Below are positions 39,423-48,017 of a DNA stretch of 64,000 bases, piece by piece. Source of the stretch: Hyphomicrobiaceae bacterium (GTDB lineage: Bacteria; Pseudomonadota; Alphaproteobacteria; Rhizobiales; Hyphomicrobiaceae). Numbering within the stretch: the stretch's first letter is position 1; each line of letters starts with the position of its first letter. The stretch lies in contig JALHMB010000002.1 of the NCBI GenBank assembly GCA_022844275.1, positions 434,001 through 498,000 on the forward strand, given 5' to 3'. The notes under the pieces are model-generated. The model ran no database searches. It worked only from the letters and a program-made list of their open reading frames with translations, and was not told the DNA's origin. The translations under genes and the position numbers were made by a program.

Positions 39423-39449
39423 GGCGGCTTTCTTAGCCGAACTGCGTGA

Positions 39450-40037
39450 TTAGACAAATATGCGGATTGCCACAAAGCCCGCGAACAGCATCACAATTAC
39501 GGTAGCAGCCACGAGGCCGAGGCGGGCCTCGATGAAGCGGCGCGCCGCCGGTCCGAACCAGTAGATCAGGGCGGCAATGGAGAAGAAGACGAGACCCCGC
39601 GCGACCACGCTAGAAACGAGAAATACCGTGAGGTCGAGCCCGGTAGCACCGCTCGCGATCGTGGCCAATTTGTAGGGAATGGGCGTTACGCCGGCAATGA
39701 ATACGATCCAAGCGCCATACTCGTTGTAGTAGGCGGCGAAGCTCGCGAAGTTGTCTGCCTGCCCGTTGATCTGGAGCAGCCAGCGCCCGACGCTCTCGAA
39801 GAGGAAGAGCCCGATCGCGTAGCCCGTGAGGCCGCCGAGCACGGAGCCGATAGTCGCCAGGCTAGCAAGCTGCCAAGCCTTGTCTCGCGCAGCGAGGACC
39901 ATCGCGATGAGCATGGCCTGCGGTGATAGGAAAGCGACAAAACCCCCTAAGTACGCAACGATCATCAAGACATGCGGGGCCCTCTCATGCGCGGCCATGT
40001 CCATGGTCTGGTCATAGGTCCGGCGAAGTCTGCTCAT
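39450..40037 (-). CDS. YqaA/DedA-type membrane protein
   Basis: 195 aa with about five helices and the SNARE-associated/VTT pattern: LGGFVAFLSPQAMLIAM, GSVLGGLTGYAIGLFLFESVGRWLL and the re-entrant block FIAGVTPIPYKLATIASGATG. DedA-type proteins are linked to lipid flipping and membrane energetics. The start is uncertain: no clear ribosome-binding site precedes 40037 and an in-frame ATG (MDMAAHER) lies 11 codons on. Confidence 0.88.
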   Translation of the reverse strand: MSRLRRTYDQTMDMAAHERAPHVLMIVAYLGGFVAFLSPQAMLIAMVLAARDKAWQLASLATIGSVLGGLTGYAIGLFLFESVGRWLLQINGQADNFASFAAYYNEYGAWIVFIAGVTPIPYKLATIASGATGLDLTVFLVSSVVARGLVFFSIAALIYWFGPAARRFIEARLGLVAATVIVMLFAGFVAIRIFV

Positions 40038-40151
40038 GCGACGGGAGGCCCGAGGAGGAAGCTGATTCCCGACATACTATGACAATTCGGCGTGCGTGAT
40101 GCGACAGCGCGGAAAGGTGGGCGTTGCGAGCTGCTTCAGTGAGTGCCGCTT

Positions 40152-41573
40152 TCAGTGCGCGCGGTTGCCGGGTTTGGTGCGAGCCGCGAGCTTCATCTGA
40201 CGCTCGAGCTGGCCGCGTTTCTCGGCGGCGATCCTGACGCGAAGGTCGATATGGCCGTCCTCGCCGCTCGCCTGATCGAGCACCTGGGCATTGGCGTGGA
40301 TCCAGCTCAGCAGGCGACCCTGGTCCGGCTGAACGACGATATCGAGATCGTTGTCGCGGTCGCCGAGCCGCGTGTCGATGGCGGCCAGGAGTTCGTCGAG
40401 CCCATCGCCCGTCACGGCCGAGGCCAGAATGCACGTGCGGTCGGCCCGCGTGGCTTCGTTGCGCAATTCCTCGCGCGCGTCGGGATCGAGCCGGTCGATC
40501 TTGTTCCAGATCTCGATCACGGGACTACCAGCCGCATTTGGATCGATGCCGAGATCGTGCAACACGCCCTCGACGTCTCGGGCCTGAGCATTCGTGTCCG
40601 GCCGCGAGATGTCGCGGACGTGCATGATGAGATCGGCGCCGACGACTTCTTCGAGCGTGGCACGGAAGGCTGCGACCAGTGTCGTCGGCAGGTTGGAGAT
40701 GAAGCCGACCGTATCGGAGAGAATGATCCGGCGGCCGCTCGGCAGGGCGACCTCACGCATGGTCGGATCTAGCGTCGCGAATACCTGATCCTTGGCCATG
40801 ACGCCCGCGCCGGTGACGCGATTGAAGAGCGTCGACTTGCCGGCGTTCGTGTAGCCGACGATAGCGACGACCGGGTAGGGCACCTTGGCTCGGCCGGCAC
40901 GATGTAGCGCACGCGTGCGCACCACGCCTTCGAGCTCCTTCTTTAGAGCGTCGATGCGGTCTTGCAGCATGCGCCGGTCGAGTTCGAGCTGGCGCTCGCC
41001 GGGGCCGCCGAGGAAGCCGCCGCCGCCGCGCTGGCGCTCGAGATGGGTCCACGAGCGCACGAGACGGCTCTTCTGGTAGCTCAAATGCGCGAGTTCGACC
41101 TGCAGCCGGCCCTCTCGGGTGCGCGCTCGGCGCCCGAAGATCTCCAGGATGAGGCCCGTGCGGTCGATGACTTTGACGTTCCATGCGCGCTCGAGATTGC
41201 GCTGCTGCACGGGGCTGATGGCATGATCGACAATGACGAGGCCGGTGTCGCGCGTTTCGATCTCGGCCTTGATCTCCTCCACCTTGCCGCTGCCGAAGAG
41301 AGTCGCAGGGCGCGGTTGCGGCACCGGCACGACGAACCCGCCGGCGACATCGAGTTCGATGGCCTTCGCAAGGCCGATTGCCTCCTCGAGGCGATCAGCG
41401 TTGTCGCGCGGCATAGACGCCGGACGGAGACCTGCGCCACTCGCGTCAGTCCGATGAGCGCGATCGGCTGTGAGCACGGGAACCAACACGAGCGCGCGCA
41501 TGGGTGGTGGCAGCACGGGATCAGCGCCCCGGCGGCGACGCCGTGGCTCTGACTTCGGGAATTTATCGTGCAC
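40152..41573 (-). CDS. hflX: GTPase HflX
   Basis: Ribosome-associated GTPase that splits stalled 70S ribosomes. 473 aa: the N-terminal HflX domain, the glycine-rich GGGGFLGGPGERQLELDRR block, then the G domain with GYTNAGKST (G1), DTVGF (G3) and NKID (G4). GTG start at 41573, 20 nt after hfq, an arrangement conserved from gamma- to alphaproteobacteria. It is longer than E. coli HflX (426) because of a basic N-terminal extension and C-terminal tail. Confidence 0.97.
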   Translation of the reverse strand: MHDKFPKSEPRRRRRGADPVLPPPMRALVLVPVLTADRAHRTDASGAGLRPASMPRDNADRLEEAIGLAKAIELDVAGGFVVPVPQPRPATLFGSGKVEEIKAEIETRDTGLVIVDHAISPVQQRNLERAWNVKVIDRTGLILEIFGRRARTREGRLQVELAHLSYQKSRLVRSWTHLERQRGGGGFLGGPGERQLELDRRMLQDRIDALKKELEGVVRTRALHRAGRAKVPYPVVAIVGYTNAGKSTLFNRVTGAGVMAKDQVFATLDPTMREVALPSGRRIILSDTVGFISNLPTTLVAAFRATLEEVVGADLIMHVRDISRPDTNAQARDVEGVLHDLGIDPNAAGSPVIEIWNKIDRLDPDAREELRNEATRADRTCILASAVTGDGLDELLAAIDTRLGDRDNDLDIVVQPDQGRLLSWIHANAQVLDQASGEDGHIDLRVRIAAEKRGQLERQMKLAARTKPGNRAH

Positions 41574-41593
41574 CGTGATCGGCTGATCCTGGC

Positions 41594-41842
41594 CTATTGC
41601 CCTTCGGCCGGATCCGTATCCATCAAGTGGACCGGCTGCCCGGGCATGATCGTCGATATCGCATGCTTGTAGACGAGCTGGGAATGCCCGTCACGCCGAA
41701 GCAGGACGCAGAAATTGTCGAACCAAGTGACGATGCCCTGCAGCTTCACGCCATTGACCAGAAAAATGGTAAGCGGCGTTTTGTTCTTGCGGACGTAATT
41801 GAGAAAAGTGTCTTGCAGGCTTTGCACGCGCTCGGCAGCCAT
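41594..41842 (-). CDS. hfq: RNA chaperone Hfq
   Basis: 82-aa Sm-like hexamer subunit that pairs small RNAs with mRNAs. Sm1 and Sm2 are complete ([18 protein letters not shown] and [14 protein letters not shown]), including the KH motif of YKHA. ATG 41842 has GAGGG upstream and fits the family start [11 protein letters not shown]; the frame is open back to 41995. It heads the hfq-hflX operon. A likely client RNA lies at 12883-12964. Confidence 0.98.
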   Translation of the reverse strand: MAAERVQSLQDTFLNYVRKNKTPLTIFLVNGVKLQGIVTWFDNFCVLLRRDGHSQLVYKHAISTIMPGQPVHLMDTDPAEGQ

Positions 41843-42039
41843 GACGGCCCTCATTCTTGGTTTTCTTTTATCGCGTTTATGGCCGCGCGACGCATCCGGA
41901 CAGAGCGTATGCCTCCAATACCGGTTGCCCATGCGGCACAGTACAGCCCGGGCGGTCGCCCGTTCATGTATTGTGCTCCAATGAAGTAAAGGCAAAGTGG
42001 CGCTCTGGCAAGCCTATAGGATGCGCCAGGGCAACAGGT

Positions 42040-43299
42040 TCAATGTGTCGGTTGATTCTTCAGTGCATGAGTTAGATGGGCGACGACGCCGAGGCCAGCC
42101 GCTCGACCCGTCGCGAAGCACGCCTGGAGAAGATAACCACCGGTGGGAGCCTCCCAGTCGAGCATCTCACCGGCGCAGAAAATGCCGGGCAGCTTTCTCA
42201 GCATGAAGCTCTCGTCGATTTCCGCCCAGGCGACGCCGCCGGCCGTCGAAATGGCCGTCGCGATGTCGGCGAGTGCGGTTCCCCGCAGCGGGACGGCCTT
42301 GATCAGGGCGGCGAGGGCGGTGGGCTCGGCGGGTAGGCGGTTTGCGACCGCATCGCGGAGCACGGCCACGGCGGCCGGCGACAGGCGGGCGGCCTTGCGC
42401 AGGACATTGGCGCGAGAGTCTCCCTTGCGTGCTGATGCTAGGCGAGCGGCGAGCGCTTCGGTGGTGATATCGGGTCTCAGATCCAGGCTCAGCGCCGCCG
42501 TGCCGTCGCGCTGGAGAGCTTCGCGAAGTACCGGCGAGAGCGCATAGATGGCACCGCCTTCGAGGCCAGTAGCTGTGATAGTCGCCTCACCTCGGCTCGT
42601 CTGTTCGCCGCAAGTGAGAGCGATGCGCTTCAGAGGTGCGCCGGCGTGGCCCTCGGCAAGATCCGGACTCCAGGAAATGGCGATGCCGCTGTTCGCCGGC
42701 TCCAGGGGGCGAACGTCGATGCCCTTGTCGCGCAGTTCGCCGGCCCAATGCCCGTCCGAGCCAAGCCGCGGCCAGCTCGCCCCACCGAGTGCCAGGACCA
42801 CCGCATCGGCGGTCATCTCGCCCCTCGCGCCGGCTGGATCCCTAATGATGAGTTGGCCCTCGCCTGCGAGCGCGCTCAGGCGATGCCGCAGCCGCATGTC
42901 GACGCCGAGGTCGCCAAGCCGCGCGAGCCATGCACGCAGCAGGGGCGAGGCTTTCATGGCCTTCGGAAAGACGCGCCCGCTCGTGCCGATAAATGTCTGC
43001 TGACCGAGCACATTTGCCCAGGCCACGATAGCGTCGGGCGGAAAGGCACGGATGGCGGCATCGAGCGGTGCCCGGCCGGTGCCATACCGCCCTAGAAAAT
43101 CCTCGATAGGCTCACTGTGCGTGAGATTGAGGCCACCGCGCCCGGCCATAAGAAACTTGCGGCCGGCGCTCGGCATCTGCTCGATGATCGTGACGCGATG
43201 GCCGGCCTCCGCCACCGTCTCGGCGGCCATCAGCCCGGCCGGGCCGGCCCCAACGACGACCACCCGGCCCCGAGTGGGGCCGGGGGAGATTTCAATCAC
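42040..43299 (-). CDS. HI0933/TIGR03862-family flavoprotein
   Basis: FAD-dependent protein of 419 aa. The dinucleotide motif is [44 protein letters not shown] and the C-terminal [27 protein letters not shown] are diagnostic. The reaction is unknown for this TIGR03862 subgroup. The GTG start at 43299 overlaps the glyoxalase stop by 4 nt (GTGA), so the genes are translationally coupled; the frame upstream is open but lies inside the glyoxalase gene. Confidence 0.9.
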   Translation of the reverse strand: MIEISPGPTRGRVVVVGAGPAGLMAAETVAEAGHRVTIIEQMPSAGRKFLMAGRGGLNLTHSEPIEDFLGRYGTGRAPLDAAIRAFPPDAIVAWANVLGQQTFIGTSGRVFPKAMKASPLLRAWLARLGDLGVDMRLRHRLSALAGEGQLIIRDPAGARGEMTADAVVLALGGASWPRLGSDGHWAGELRDKGIDVRPLEPANSGIAISWSPDLAEGHAGAPLKRIALTCGEQTSRGEATITATGLEGGAIYALSPVLREALQRDGTAALSLDLRPDITTEALAARLASARKGDSRANVLRKAARLSPAAVAVLRDAVANRLPAEPTALAALIKAVPLRGTALADIATAISTAGGVAWAEIDESFMLRKLPGIFCAGEMLDWEAPTGGYLLQACFATGRAAGLGVVAHLTHALKNQPTH

Positions 43300-43736
43300 C
43301 ACTTGCCGATGTTCGGTGCGGATTTCCAGGGCTCTGCCGGCGGCTTGGCCTCGCCCTTCTGGAGGATCTCGATCGAGATATTGTCGGGCGAGCGGATGAA
43401 CGCCATGCGCCCATCGCGCGGCGGACGGTTGATGGTCACGCCAGCTTTCTGGAGTTTCTCGCAAAGTGCGTAGATGTCGTCGACCTCATAGGCGAGATGG
43501 CCAAAATTGCGGCCCTCGCCATAGGTTTCCGGATCCCAATTGTAGGTCAGCTCGAGCAGCGGCGCGTTGGACTTTGTACCCGCGTCGATATCGTCCGAGC
43601 TCGCAAGAAAAATGAGCGTGAAGCGCCCCTCTGGGCTCTCCCGCCGCTTCACTTCCTTCATACCGAGCTTATTGCAGTAGAAATCGAGGCTCTTGTCGAC
43701 GTCGGTGACGCGCACCATCGTGTGCAGATACCGCAT
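43296..43736 (-). CDS. gloA: Lactoylglutathione lyase (glyoxalase I)
   Basis: 146-aa VOC metalloenzyme detoxifying methylglyoxal with glutathione. Metal ligands H5 (MRYLHTMVR), Glu of [10 protein letters not shown], His of [12 protein letters not shown] and Glu of NISIEILQ can be seen. [20 protein letters not shown] is the family signature. Coupled to the downstream flavoprotein gene by a 4-nt overlap. Confidence 0.97.
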   Translation of the reverse strand: MRYLHTMVRVTDVDKSLDFYCNKLGMKEVKRRESPEGRFTLIFLASSDDIDAGTKSNAPLLELTYNWDPETYGEGRNFGHLAYEVDDIYALCEKLQKAGVTINRPPRDGRMAFIRSPDNISIEILQKGEAKPPAEPWKSAPNIGKW

Positions 43737-44217
43737 GTTGCCTCCTCGCTGAACGCCGTGGTGATTGCCCGAAGGCGGATCTTGCCGGGCCGGAGCATAG
43801 ATCGCCCCTCACGCGTGCTGCAAGCAGCTCGAATGGATCGTTCATCAAGACGTCCACGGCGAATCGGACAACGCTAAATGGTGCTTGTGAAGGGCATTGT
43901 GTGTGCGTTCAGGAGTGTTTTGAGCGGCAACCCACAGCTTACAGGCCGGTTTCGACCGGGCAACGGACGCGGTGCATTGCGACCAAGAATAAATATCGAA
44001 AACAGATGCTTACCGGGACATAAATCAGACGTGACATTATCCGCGTGCGCGAGCTTTGATGACCTGGTGCAGCGAATGTGCCACAGTGGACGCGGTCCAG
44101 ACTGGTATGGTGCGACCGTCGCCGCAGCATGGTGTCATTCGGAGGGCAAATCGGATGACGTCGGAGGGCGGACGGTCAGATGTGGCAGTTATATTAACAG
44201 TGAAGTGGGGTAACGAG
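43737..44217. other. Long leader/intergenic region ahead of the cold-shock gene
   Basis: 480 bp divergent region between gloA and the cold-shock-domain gene. It is more AT-rich in the middle (44000-44040). Short open frames exist but lack family resemblance. A long transcribed leader would suit cold-shock genes, but I cannot fix a promoter or a structured element by eye. Confidence 0.4.
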
Positions 44218-44820
44218 ATGGGGGATTCCTCGAAAGGGCCGCCGGACATGCACGAGGGCGCGGGCATTGACCCGACCCTAGGCTTGGTTGATGGGGTCGA
44301 TGGCGTTGAGGTTGTCGAGATTGCCGGGGCAATCAAATGGTTCGACGCCTCCAAGGGATATGGGTTCATCGTTCCCGACAATGGCATGACGGACGTTCTG
44401 CTGCACGTCACATGCCTGCGCGCCGGCGGTTTCCAGACCGCCTACGAGGGTGCCCGCGTGCACTGCCAGGCTCTCAAGCGGCCAAAGGGCATGCAGGCCT
44501 TCCGCATTATCAGCATGGACGAGAGCACGGCCATTCATCCCTCCCAGCTCCCACAACGCACCCACGTTGTTGTGCAGCCCGAGAGCGGGTGGGAGCGCGC
44601 TATCGTGAAATGGTTCAACAGGGTCAGGGGCTTCGGTTTCCTGACACGCGGCGAGGGTACGCCCGACATCTTCGTGCACATGGAGACGCTGCGCCGCTTC
44701 GGCTTCACCGAGCTGAGGCCCGGCCAGATAGTTCAGGTGCGCTGGGGAATGGGCTATAAGGGCTGCATGGCAGCCGACCTGCGCCCCGACGGGCCATCGG
44801 GACTGCCGCCCTCGCATTGA
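44218..44820 (+). CDS. Double cold-shock-domain protein
   Basis: 200 aa with two CSDs: GAIKWFDASKGYGFIVPDN (about 36-54) and AIVKWFNRVRGFGFLTRGE (about 127-145), each followed by a VLLHVTCLR/IFVHMETLR strand carrying the RNP2-like motif. Both keep the nucleic-acid-binding aromatics. Two-domain CSD proteins of this size are typical of Rhizobiales and bind single-stranded RNA. ATG 44218 with GGGG 8 nt upstream. It is followed 13 nt later by the DUF192 gene. Confidence 0.93.
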   Translation: MGDSSKGPPDMHEGAGIDPTLGLVDGVDGVEVVEIAGAIKWFDASKGYGFIVPDNGMTDVLLHVTCLRAGGFQTAYEGARVHCQALKRPKGMQAFRIISMDESTAIHPSQLPQRTHVVVQPESGWERAIVKWFNRVRGFGFLTRGEGTPDIFVHMETLRRFGFTELRPGQIVQVRWGMGYKGCMAADLRPDGPSGLPPSH

Positions 44821-44833
44821 GCGGAGCGCCCGA

Positions 44834-45346
44834 TTGAGCTTTCTGACGCTAAGAGACGACAGGGCCGCGCCGCGCGCGGTCCTGTTTTGCTTGTTGGTGG
44901 CCGCGCTGGTCATCATGATGATGGGCGCAGTCCTTGCCCAGTCCGAGATGAAGATGCGACGCGATACGCTGACCCTGCATACGGCGAGCGGCGCCCACCG
45001 CATCGATATCGAGGTCGCCGAGAACGATCGCGAGAAGGCCTACGGGCTCATGTTCCGCCGCTCGCTCGGCGAAAGCGAGGGAATGCTTTTTCCCTATCCG
45101 ACGGCGCACGAGATCACCATGTGGATGCGCAACACGTTCATCTCGCTGGACATGATCTTCATTCGCGCCGACGGCATCGTTCACCGTATCGAGATGGACA
45201 CCGAGCCGCATTCCGAGCGCATCATCGCCTCCGAGGGCGATGTCACGGGCGTGCTCGAGATGAAGGCGGGGTCGGCGCGCCGGCTCGGGCTCAAACCTGG
45301 CGATCGGGTCGAGTACGCGCATTTCAACAGTACGGCGAAGCGCTGA
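44834..45346 (+). CDS. DUF192 exported protein
   Basis: 170 aa. Hydrophobic signal (residues about 14-35, AVLFCLLVAALVIMMMGAVLAQ), then the DUF192 beta-barrel: FRRSLGESEGMLFPYPTAHEITMWMRNTFISLDMIFI. Function unknown. The TTG start at 44834 has AGCGGAG upstream and gives a complete signal peptide. Its pairing with a cold-shock gene upstream is conserved in alphaproteobacteria, so they probably form an operon. Confidence 0.9.
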   Translation: MSFLTLRDDRAAPRAVLFCLLVAALVIMMMGAVLAQSEMKMRRDTLTLHTASGAHRIDIEVAENDREKAYGLMFRRSLGESEGMLFPYPTAHEITMWMRNTFISLDMIFIRADGIVHRIEMDTEPHSERIIASEGDVTGVLEMKAGSARRLGLKPGDRVEYAHFNSTAKR

Positions 45347-45415
45347 ATTTACGCACCTTGGGCGTCGGAACAGCTTGACGCTCGCGACGCGGCACGGCAC
45401 TTACACCCCCTGGAT

Positions 45416-45492
45416 CGGGGCATAGCTCAGCCTGGTAGAGCACCTGCTTTGGGAGCAGGGGGTCGCGAGTTCGAATCCCGCTGCCCCGACCA
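45416..45492 (+). tRNA. tRNA-Pro (anticodon TGG)
   Basis: A 77-nt cloverleaf with encoded CCA: acceptor CGGGGCA/TGCCCCG, D arm GCTC...GAGC, anticodon arm CCTGC-TTTGGGA-GCAGG, T arm GCGAG-TTCGAAT-CCCGC (one A-C mismatch). The 3' half from the anticodon stem is the integration site of the element to the right and is repeated at 61142-61194. Confidence 0.95.
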
Positions 45493-45497
45493 ATAAT
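45445..45497. repeat. Left attachment repeat (attL) within tRNA-Pro
   Basis: 53 bp identical to 61142-61194, spanning the tRNA anticodon arm, T arm, acceptor 3' strand, CCA and the following ATAAT. It keeps the tRNA gene intact at this end. Confidence 0.95.
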
Positions 45498-45618
45498 AAT
45501 CAAAGACTTAGCGACTGTTTCAAACATTCACGGAAAGTTCCGTAGCAACACATTAGCAGCATTTCGCGCCGCGCGTATTTACAACCCAGGCCGAATCAGC
45601 GCAGAGAGAGCAGGCCCA

Positions 45619-45656
45619 TATCGCGAGTTGTCTTACCCCCTCAAGCATTCGCGATA
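45619..45656. promoter_or_regulatory. Inverted repeat TATCGCGA...TCGCGATA near attL
   Basis: Perfect 8-bp arms at 45619-45626 and 45649-45656, each containing the palindrome TCGCGA, 22 nt apart. It lies about 120 bp inside attL and just before a small gene. Candidate arm-type or repressor site. Confidence 0.45.
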
Positions 45657-45668
45657 GGGGCACTAACG

Positions 45669-45758
45669 ATGATCAAGCTTCGTTCCGCGCTTCTCACCTT
45701 GCTGGTGATGGCGCAACTGCTACTGGCAGTGCTGGAAATCATCCGGCAGATGTCATAG
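45669..45758 (+). CDS. Small hydrophobic peptide (29 aa), putative
   Basis: Begins MIKLRSALLTLLVMAQLLLAVLE and ends IIRQMS: one membrane helix with basic N-terminus. AGGGG lies 9 nt before the ATG. Behind it a G/C hairpin (GGGGGC...GGCCCCC) and CATTTTTT near 45803 could end transcription. It may be a toxin-type or holin-like small protein, or not translated at all. Too small to assign. Confidence 0.35.
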   Translation: MIKLRSALLTLLVMAQLLLAVLEIIRQMS

Positions 45759-45766
45759 GCGCTGGG

Positions 45767-45805
45767 GGCTTGCTGCGGTGGCGGCGGCCCCCTTCTCATT
45801 TTTTG
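45767..45805 (+). terminator. Possible terminator behind the small peptide gene
   Basis: GGGGGC pairs with GGCCCCC across a G/C-rich loop, followed by TTCTCATTTTTT. The T-run is six bases but offset from the stem. Confidence 0.4.
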
Positions 45806-45940
45806 CGCCCCCCGGATTTACACGCTTAGCTCAAGCGAATCAGGCAACGCTTTCCGGGCCTGCGATGCAGGCGCCTTGAGAGGATGGTTGGCGCCGTCCC
45901 CCCAAGGCTGACCACCGCCTATCTTTGAAGGGGATAGACA

Positions 45941-46996
45941 ATGGCTGCTTCAGCAGTAGTGCGCCCGCACGCGCGCTTCAACCACTCGTGCATTCCGGCC
46001 ATCCAGACACACACCACTATCCGTAGTTGGCGAGCGCTCGCGTTCGCTGGCGTCATTCTGGCCGGCACCTGCTACGTGCTATTCCAGGATATCATCGAAG
46101 GTGCGCCGCTTACTGTCGGCCATGTCCTCACCGCCTTGGCGCTACTCATTGCGACCGGCGCTGGGCATCAGATCGTGCCCACGTTCAAGGCCGGCCGATA
46201 CCCACTCACGCTCAGTATGGTGATCCTGGCTGCCGGGGCCATCCTCTACATCGGCATCATGTCTGGCGCCCGGAATGCTGAGAGCATCAGCGCGAAGTCC
46301 GAACGGATCGAGGGGCGCAACGCCGAGCGCGATCGCATCAGCAAATTGCGCGAGAAAGCTCAGGCCATGCTCGATGCGGCACTGAAGGAAGTAGCTAAGG
46401 CGTGCAAGGGTGGCGTCGGCAAAGACTGCAAAGGCGCCACGGCTACACGCGAAGTGTACGAAGCTGCCGTGAAGGGCCACAATGCGGATCTCGCCAAGCT
46501 CGGCACGGCGCAGACAGCCAACGCGGGCTATAAGGCTGCTGCCGAGGCCATCGTCATGCTGCCGTGGTTCGGCGATCGAAGGTCCGCCGACGTTGAGCGT
46601 GCTCTCATCGTCCTGCTGCCATGGCTTGCGGTGCTGCTCGCCGAATTGAGCGTGCCGGCCTTCCTGTCGCTGGCCCTCGGCCATGAGAACCTGCGGACGC
46701 TTGCCGTCTCTGACATGACATTTGTCGACAACCCGCCGCCCGGCAACGGCGGCAAACGTCGTCGACAGTTGCCGGCAAATGTTATTCCGATTGCCGGCAA
46801 TCGTTCCGATATCGTTGCCACGCTGGAGGCCGCTGGCCGGCCAATGACGGTGAGCGAGCTAGCTCGGGCCATGCGTGTCACACGCGGCGAGGCTAGTCGG
46901 CGTTGGCGTGAGGCCGGCAATCGTGTCACCGCTCGGCGCGATGGCAAGTATGTCGTGATCGGTTTGCCCGAGTGGCAGTTGCGAGCAGTCGGCTAA
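45941..46996 (+). CDS. Membrane protein with C-terminal winged-helix domain, element-encoded
   Basis: Not matched to a named family. 351 aa: helices at about 31-48, 58-76 and 88-107, a charged coiled-coil (112-200) with two Cys (KACKGGVGKDC), a fourth helix about 220-246, then a basic linker and a winged helix-turn-helix (about 288-345, IVATLEAAGRPMTVSELARAMRVTRGEASRRWREAG). It could be a membrane-tethered regulator. GAAGGGG precedes the ATG. First large gene inside attL, plus strand, away from the packaging block. Confidence 0.7.
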   Translation: MAASAVVRPHARFNHSCIPAIQTHTTIRSWRALAFAGVILAGTCYVLFQDIIEGAPLTVGHVLTALALLIATGAGHQIVPTFKAGRYPLTLSMVILAAGAILYIGIMSGARNAESISAKSERIEGRNAERDRISKLREKAQAMLDAALKEVAKACKGGVGKDCKGATATREVYEAAVKGHNADLAKLGTAQTANAGYKAAAEAIVMLPWFGDRRSADVERALIVLLPWLAVLLAELSVPAFLSLALGHENLRTLAVSDMTFVDNPPPGNGGKRRRQLPANVIPIAGNRSDIVATLEAAGRPMTVSELARAMRVTRGEASRRWREAGNRVTARRDGKYVVIGLPEWQLRAVG

Positions 46997-47122
46997 TGTC
47001 GGCTGTCTCAACAACTTTAGCCCACTAGCATTACTGGCGGGATTTTCCGCACGGAGGATAAGAGGCAACATTGCGAGATAGCGATTCGCGACTGCGCAAG
47101 AGGTACGGCTAAGGAGGGATCT

Positions 47123-47992
47123 ATGGCGGATCCAGCGTATCGAGCACGCGTGCAGCGCTTTCTTGGTGGCGACATCCGTGTCGACGACCTGACCAGACTT
47201 TTCTTGTATGCGCGGGCTCACTCAGATGGCCGCGCGTGCGTTCGAGAGATTGGCGACTTTGTCGCTCATCAAGAAGAACGCAATAAAGGCATCGTGACTA
47301 GGGACGTTAGAGACTGGTTTCTCACGACGTGGTTCCACACATCGCACATCGGTGGCCCGCCACCTGATGCTCGGCGGTTGCCCGCAAATTTTACCGAAGT
47401 TCTAAGTGCGTCATTCAGGCGAACACCGCCGAACATCCTTCGCGATCAAGCAAACTTGGGCCACGGCGATCCGAACAAGCTACTGCGGGCCTTAGCTGGA
47501 AAGTTCGTCAGAAATGATGACGACACGCTGTCTGTATCTCCCAACCATACAAGCGCTGAAATGCGCCTGCTGAATGCGCTGATGAATATCACGGCAAGGC
47601 CAGCATTCGACGATGAGCAATTGCACTCAGAACTGTCCGACACGCTGAGAAGTCTGGGATTGCTCACGAAAGGCGAGAAGGTCAGGTTCGCTGAACTCAA
47701 ACCGGCTATTACATTGTATGCCCTCAGCGTGATGCATAATTGCGTCATCCGGTTCGAGGCGGATCGCACCGCAACTTTGAAGCTGGCGGTAGCTGGAGAC
47801 GTTCTTACAATTCAGGCGCCGGTTCCGGCAAACTTTCCGGGCGTTCAAGGCCCCGTGTTAATTTCATCGTCGATTTTCAATACGGCGCTTCCGCCTCGCG
47901 ATCATTGCAGGCCTGAGCTATTGAATGGAGATAGACCAAGCGCCACAGTCGAGTTGGAAACACCGAGTCTCCTCCTAAGCCCATTGCTTTAG
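47123..47992 (+). CDS. Unknown element-encoded protein (289 aa)
   Basis: Not recognised. Soluble, no signal. AAGGAGGG before the ATG is the strongest ribosome-binding site in the element. Base composition is more AT-rich than the neighbours, a sign of a separate origin. The N-terminal half is helical (VQRFLGGDIRVDDLTRLFLYARAHSDG, FVAHQEERNKG), the C-terminal half beta-rich (ATLKLAVAGDVLTIQAPVP, GPVLISSSIF). Position between attL and the terminase gene is a usual place for satellite cargo. Function cannot be stated. Confidence 0.65.
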   Translation: MADPAYRARVQRFLGGDIRVDDLTRLFLYARAHSDGRACVREIGDFVAHQEERNKGIVTRDVRDWFLTTWFHTSHIGGPPPDARRLPANFTEVLSASFRRTPPNILRDQANLGHGDPNKLLRALAGKFVRNDDDTLSVSPNHTSAEMRLLNALMNITARPAFDDEQLHSELSDTLRSLGLLTKGEKVRFAELKPAITLYALSVMHNCVIRFEADRTATLKLAVAGDVLTIQAPVPANFPGVQGPVLISSSIFNTALPPRDHCRPELLNGDRPSATVELETPSLLLSPLL

Positions 47993-48017
47993 TCTCTTGC
48001 GATTGGCTACGTGTAAA

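Noticed and set aside
43878-44213. 111-codon plus-strand open frame before the cold-shock gene
   Set aside because: No ribosome-binding site, no family resemblance and a composition unlike neighbours; it ends 5 nt before the cold-shock gene start and is more likely leader.
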